Notes under the pieces: model-generated | Database searches by the model: none | Told to the model about the DNA's origin: nothing | Seen by the model: the letters and a program-made list of their open reading frames with translations, nothing else | Shown here: positions 42,461 to 45,134 of the stretch, in pieces | How the letters are laid out: each line of letters begins with the position of its first letter | How positions within the stretch are numbered: position 1 is the first letter of the stretch | Translations under genes and position numbers: made by a program | DNA from: Planctomycetota bacterium | Lineage (GTDB): Bacteria > Planctomycetota > Phycisphaerae > UBA1845 > JANYLN01 | DNA length: 45,134 nucleotides | Assembly: GCA_025357795.1 (NCBI GenBank) | Contig: JANYLN010000048.1 | Location: 1 to 45,134 of the forward strand | Direction of reading: 5' to 3'

Positions 42461-44176
42461 ATGAACCAGCCAACTGCCAAGAAGATGCCATCGGATCTGG
42501 AGATTGCCCATAGTGCGAAGCTGCGCCCGATCCAGGAGATCGCGGGGCCGTTGGGGCTGCAGGAAGACGAGTTGGAGCACTACGGCCGATACAAGGCGAA
42601 GGTGAGCCTAGCGGCGCTGGAGCGGCTGGGGGGGCGGCCCAACGGCAAGTACATCCTGGTGACGGCGGTGACGCCGACGCCGCTGGGCGAAGGGAAGACG
42701 ACGACGACGATCGGGCTGGCGCAGGGGCTGGCGCACATCGGCCGGAAGGCGGCGGCATGCATCCGGCAGCCTTCCCTGGGGCCGGTGTTCGGCATCAAGG
42801 GCGGGGCGGCGGGGGGCGGCTACAGCCAGGTGGTGCCGATGGAGGACATCAACCTTCATCTGACGGGGGACATGCACGCGGTGAGCAGCGCCCATGCGCT
42901 GCTATCGGCGATGGTGGACACGCTTCTGATCAAGGGCAACCCGGCGAAGCTGGATCCGACGAAGATCACGTGGCGACGGTGCGTGGACATGAACGACGGG
43001 GCGCTGCGGAACATTGTTGTCGGCCTGCAGGGCAACGGGATCCCGCGGGAGACGGGCTTTGACCTGACGGCGGCCAGCGAGGTGATGGCGGCGCTGTCGC
43101 TGGCGACGAGCCTGAAGGACCTGCGAGAACGGCTGGGGCGGATCATTGTGGGTTACAACCACCTGGACCTGCCTGTCTCGGCGGAGGATCTGAAGGCGGC
43201 GGGGGCGATGACGGTGCTGCTGCGGGATGCAATCAAGCCGAACCTGATGCAGACGCTGGAGCACGTGCCGACATTCGTACACTGCGGGCCGTTCGCCAAT
43301 ATCGCGCATGGCAACAGCAGCATTCTGGCGGATTACATTGCATTGAAATGCGCCGACTACGTGGTGACGGAGGCGGGGTTCGGCGCGGACATGGGGATGG
43401 AGAAGTTCTACAACATCAAGTGCCGGGTCAGCGGACTGGTGCCGGACGCGGTGTGCATGGTGGCCACGGTGCGAGCGTTGAAGGCGCACAGCGGGCGGTA
43501 CCGGGTGATCGCGGGGCGGCCCATCGATCCGAAGCTGTTCGAGCCGAACGCGGAGGCGCTGCGCGAGGGGCTGCCGAACCTGATCAAGCACCTGGAGAAC
43601 ACGCGGCACTTCGGCGTGCCGTGCGTGGTCGCGGTCAACAAGTTCTCGACCGACAGCGAGGAGGAGATCCAGGCGCTGCGCGAAGGGGCGGAGATGGCTG
43701 GGGCGCTGGAGGTGGTAGTCTGCGAGGGGCACGGGCAAGGCGGGCCGGGGGCGGCAGCGCTGGCGGAGGCGATGGTGAAGGCGTGCGAGGCGCCGCGGGA
43801 GAAATTCCGGTTCCTGTACCCGCTGGACTGGCCTATCCAGCGGAAGATCGAGACGATCGCGACGACGATTTACGGAGCCAAGGGCGTGCGATTCGAGAAG
43901 GCGGCCAGCGCGGCGATCGACAAGTTCACGAAGCTGGGGTGGGAGCGGCTGCCTATCTGCATGGCGAAGACGCAGTATTCGTTCTCGCACGATGCGAGCC
44001 TGCGGGGGCGGCCCAGCGACTTTGTCCTGCCGATCCGGGACATCCGCATTTCGGCGGGGGCGGGGTTCCTGTATGCACTGTGCGGGGAGATCATGACGAT
44101 GCCGGCGTTCGGCAGCAAACCGGCGGCGCAGGTGATGGACATCGATGAGGCGGGGAATGTGCAGGGGTTATTCTGA
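42461..44176 (+). CDS. fhs: Formate-tetrahydrofolate ligase
   Basis: A 571-residue enzyme that uses ATP to join formate to tetrahydrofolate, giving 10-formyl-THF for purine synthesis and one-carbon metabolism. The ATG at 42461 has GGAG upstream and begins the family start (PSDLEIAHSAKLRPI). The P-loop is TPLGEGKTTT (about 73-82). Other conserved stretches are RQPSLGPVFGIKGGAAGGG, LTGDMHAVS, FVHCGPFANIAHGNSS, and TEAGFGADMGMEKF. The C-terminus IRISAGAGFLYALCGEIMTMPA is complete. Third codon positions are strongly G-ending, following the local strand skew rather than marking transfer. Confidence 0.97.
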   Translation: MNQPTAKKMPSDLEIAHSAKLRPIQEIAGPLGLQEDELEHYGRYKAKVSLAALERLGGRPNGKYILVTAVTPTPLGEGKTTTTIGLAQGLAHIGRKAAACIRQPSLGPVFGIKGGAAGGGYSQVVPMEDINLHLTGDMHAVSSAHALLSAMVDTLLIKGNPAKLDPTKITWRRCVDMNDGALRNIVVGLQGNGIPRETGFDLTAASEVMAALSLATSLKDLRERLGRIIVGYNHLDLPVSAEDLKAAGAMTVLLRDAIKPNLMQTLEHVPTFVHCGPFANIAHGNSSILADYIALKCADYVVTEAGFGADMGMEKFYNIKCRVSGLVPDAVCMVATVRALKAHSGRYRVIAGRPIDPKLFEPNAEALREGLPNLIKHLENTRHFGVPCVVAVNKFSTDSEEEIQALREGAEMAGALEVVVCEGHGQGGPGAAALAEAMVKACEAPREKFRFLYPLDWPIQRKIETIATTIYGAKGVRFEKAASAAIDKFTKLGWERLPICMAKTQYSFSHDASLRGRPSDFVLPIRDIRISAGAGFLYALCGEIMTMPAFGSKPAAQVMDIDEAGNVQGLF

Positions 44177-44301
44177 CGATAGTTGCCGGTAAGGGTCCGT
44201 ACCGGAACAACTTCGCCGGTGGCTGGCCGCCGAAGCCAAAGCGGCGTCATGGCCACCGCACTCCATAGGCGCCGAACGGCGGACTTATTCCTGCCCGGAC
44301 C

Positions 44302-45033
44302 CTAACGGCCTCGCTCCTGGGCGGAGTCGCGGGGGCGCCGGCGGAGCAGGATTGTGCCGGCGGCGGCGAGCAGGGTCAGGGTCAGGGGCTCGGGGGCGAC
44401 GAGGATGAGGGCCTGGCCTATGGCGCCACCATCGGCGAGTCCGAGGGTGCTCTGGCGGGAACCGAAGGCATCGGTCTGGAGCCAGATCGTGGCGGAGTAG
44501 TTGGCTGGGCCGATGACGGTCCCGGTGGTGCCGATGCGCCAGTCGAACTCGAGCAGGCCGTCCGGACCGCGGAAGATCTGGTAGGGATCGCCGGTGGTCC
44601 ATTCGGGGGTATCGTTGGTCCCGGAGAGGCCTTGGCCGTCCGAGCCGGCGTCGGTGATGGCTGGGGCGAGCCAGTCCTGTTTGAGGAAGCTGGCGGCAAC
44701 GATCACCGGATCGTTGCCTGGACCGTCGTTGCGGAAGACGTAGGTGAAGGTCCGGCTGCCTGCAGGGTTGCGGTAGGCGCTGCTGGTGATGGTGCCGTGA
44801 AAGCCGGGGCCTTGGGGCGGCGACTGGATGGTCGAGGTCAGTTCGGCCTGGAGGTTGGCCGGGATGCAGCAGGCGGGCAGCTGGGTGCTGTAGGCGGTGC
44901 TGCCCGGGGGGACGAACCCGGGCTTGTACAGCGTACCGCCCAGCGGCAGAGCTACGGTAGCGAAGGCTGACGATGCCGTCAGCAGGCCGACTGCAACCAT
45001 TAACACAAATAGTCCTCTCGTCCGGTCTGACAT
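44302..45033 (-). CDS. PEP-CTERM sorting-signal protein
   Basis: A 243-residue protein. AGAAGGGGG precedes the ATG. Signal peptide: residues 1-26 (LFVLMVAVGLLTASSAFA). The body is a beta-rich extracellular domain with GTITSSAYRNPAGSRTFTY, similar in style to other PEP-CTERM proteins of unknown role. The C-terminus carries a PEP-CTERM signal, APEPLTLTLLAAAGTILLRR, followed by a longer basic tail than usual (RPRDSAQERGR). It should be exported and cleaved by an exosortase. Convergent with fhs. A pair CCGGTA/TACCGG (about 44190-44213) lies between them without a T-tract. Confidence 0.85.
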   Translation of the reverse strand: MSDRTRGLFVLMVAVGLLTASSAFATVALPLGGTLYKPGFVPPGSTAYSTQLPACCIPANLQAELTSTIQSPPQGPGFHGTITSSAYRNPAGSRTFTYVFRNDGPGNDPVIVAASFLKQDWLAPAITDAGSDGQGLSGTNDTPEWTTGDPYQIFRGPDGLLEFDWRIGTTGTVIGPANYSATIWLQTDAFGSRQSTLGLADGGAIGQALILVAPEPLTLTLLAAAGTILLRRRPRDSAQERGR

Positions 45034-45134
45034 GCAAAGCCCCCTTCTACTGTGACTGGCTGATCCGCCCCTGTGCGCGGATCAGTTGAGATGCCCGCTT
45101 CCATAGCCTGGCCGGTATTGCCAGGTGTTGGCTG

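Overview
This is chromosomal DNA from a GC-rich bacterium, most likely a Planctomycete of the Phycisphaerae type. The evidence is PEP-CTERM-anchored secreted proteins, a dockerin-ended secreted protein, disaggregatase-like (DNRLRE) domains, long Pro/Gln-rich secreted TPR proteins, and spacers filled with dispersed hairpin repeats. No rRNA, tRNA, exosortase or CRISPR array was recognised.

Left part (1-24.7 kb). The window opens in a membrane protein coupled to a periplasmic helical protein. A broken PEP-CTERM gene, a secreted metallophosphoesterase, a lipoprotein and a membrane protein follow. Sugar metabolism is represented by a KDPG/KHG aldolase and a divergent GH38 alpha-mannosidase. Next come DoxX, a DUF255 thioredoxin-fold protein, a TPR-SPOR lipoprotein, an acyl-CoA ligase, a DEAD-box-like protein with eroded motifs, alanine racemase, a DUF1638 protein, a B12-type radical SAM protein carrying an in-frame repeat, and a secreted TPR protein.

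Middle (24.7-29.2 kb). This stretch is gene-poor, repeat-rich and disturbed. It holds a URO-D gene remnant, a tandem array of the same repeat, three small lower-GC genes (one resembling the SseB C-terminal domain), a PEP-CTERM protein, a transposase remnant touching a heavy-metal-binding gene, and a possible small RNA. The plus strand changes here from C-rich to G-rich whatever the gene direction, which is the pattern expected at a replication origin.

Right part (29.2-45.1 kb). A large AsmA-like envelope protein is followed by a tightly coupled minus-strand polyphosphate operon: ppk1, CHAD, metallophosphoesterase-HD and Ppx/GppA-HD. After it come a dnaE pseudogene that has lost its polymerase core, a dockerin-type secreted protein, formate-tetrahydrofolate ligase, and another PEP-CTERM protein.

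The main novelty is a set of dispersed repeats. One (called R3 here) is open in both directions. It sits in-frame inside the radical SAM gene, at the deletion junction of the dnaE pseudogene, and as a tandem array beside the URO-D remnant. R3 and a second repeat (R4) reverse orientation across the skew switch.
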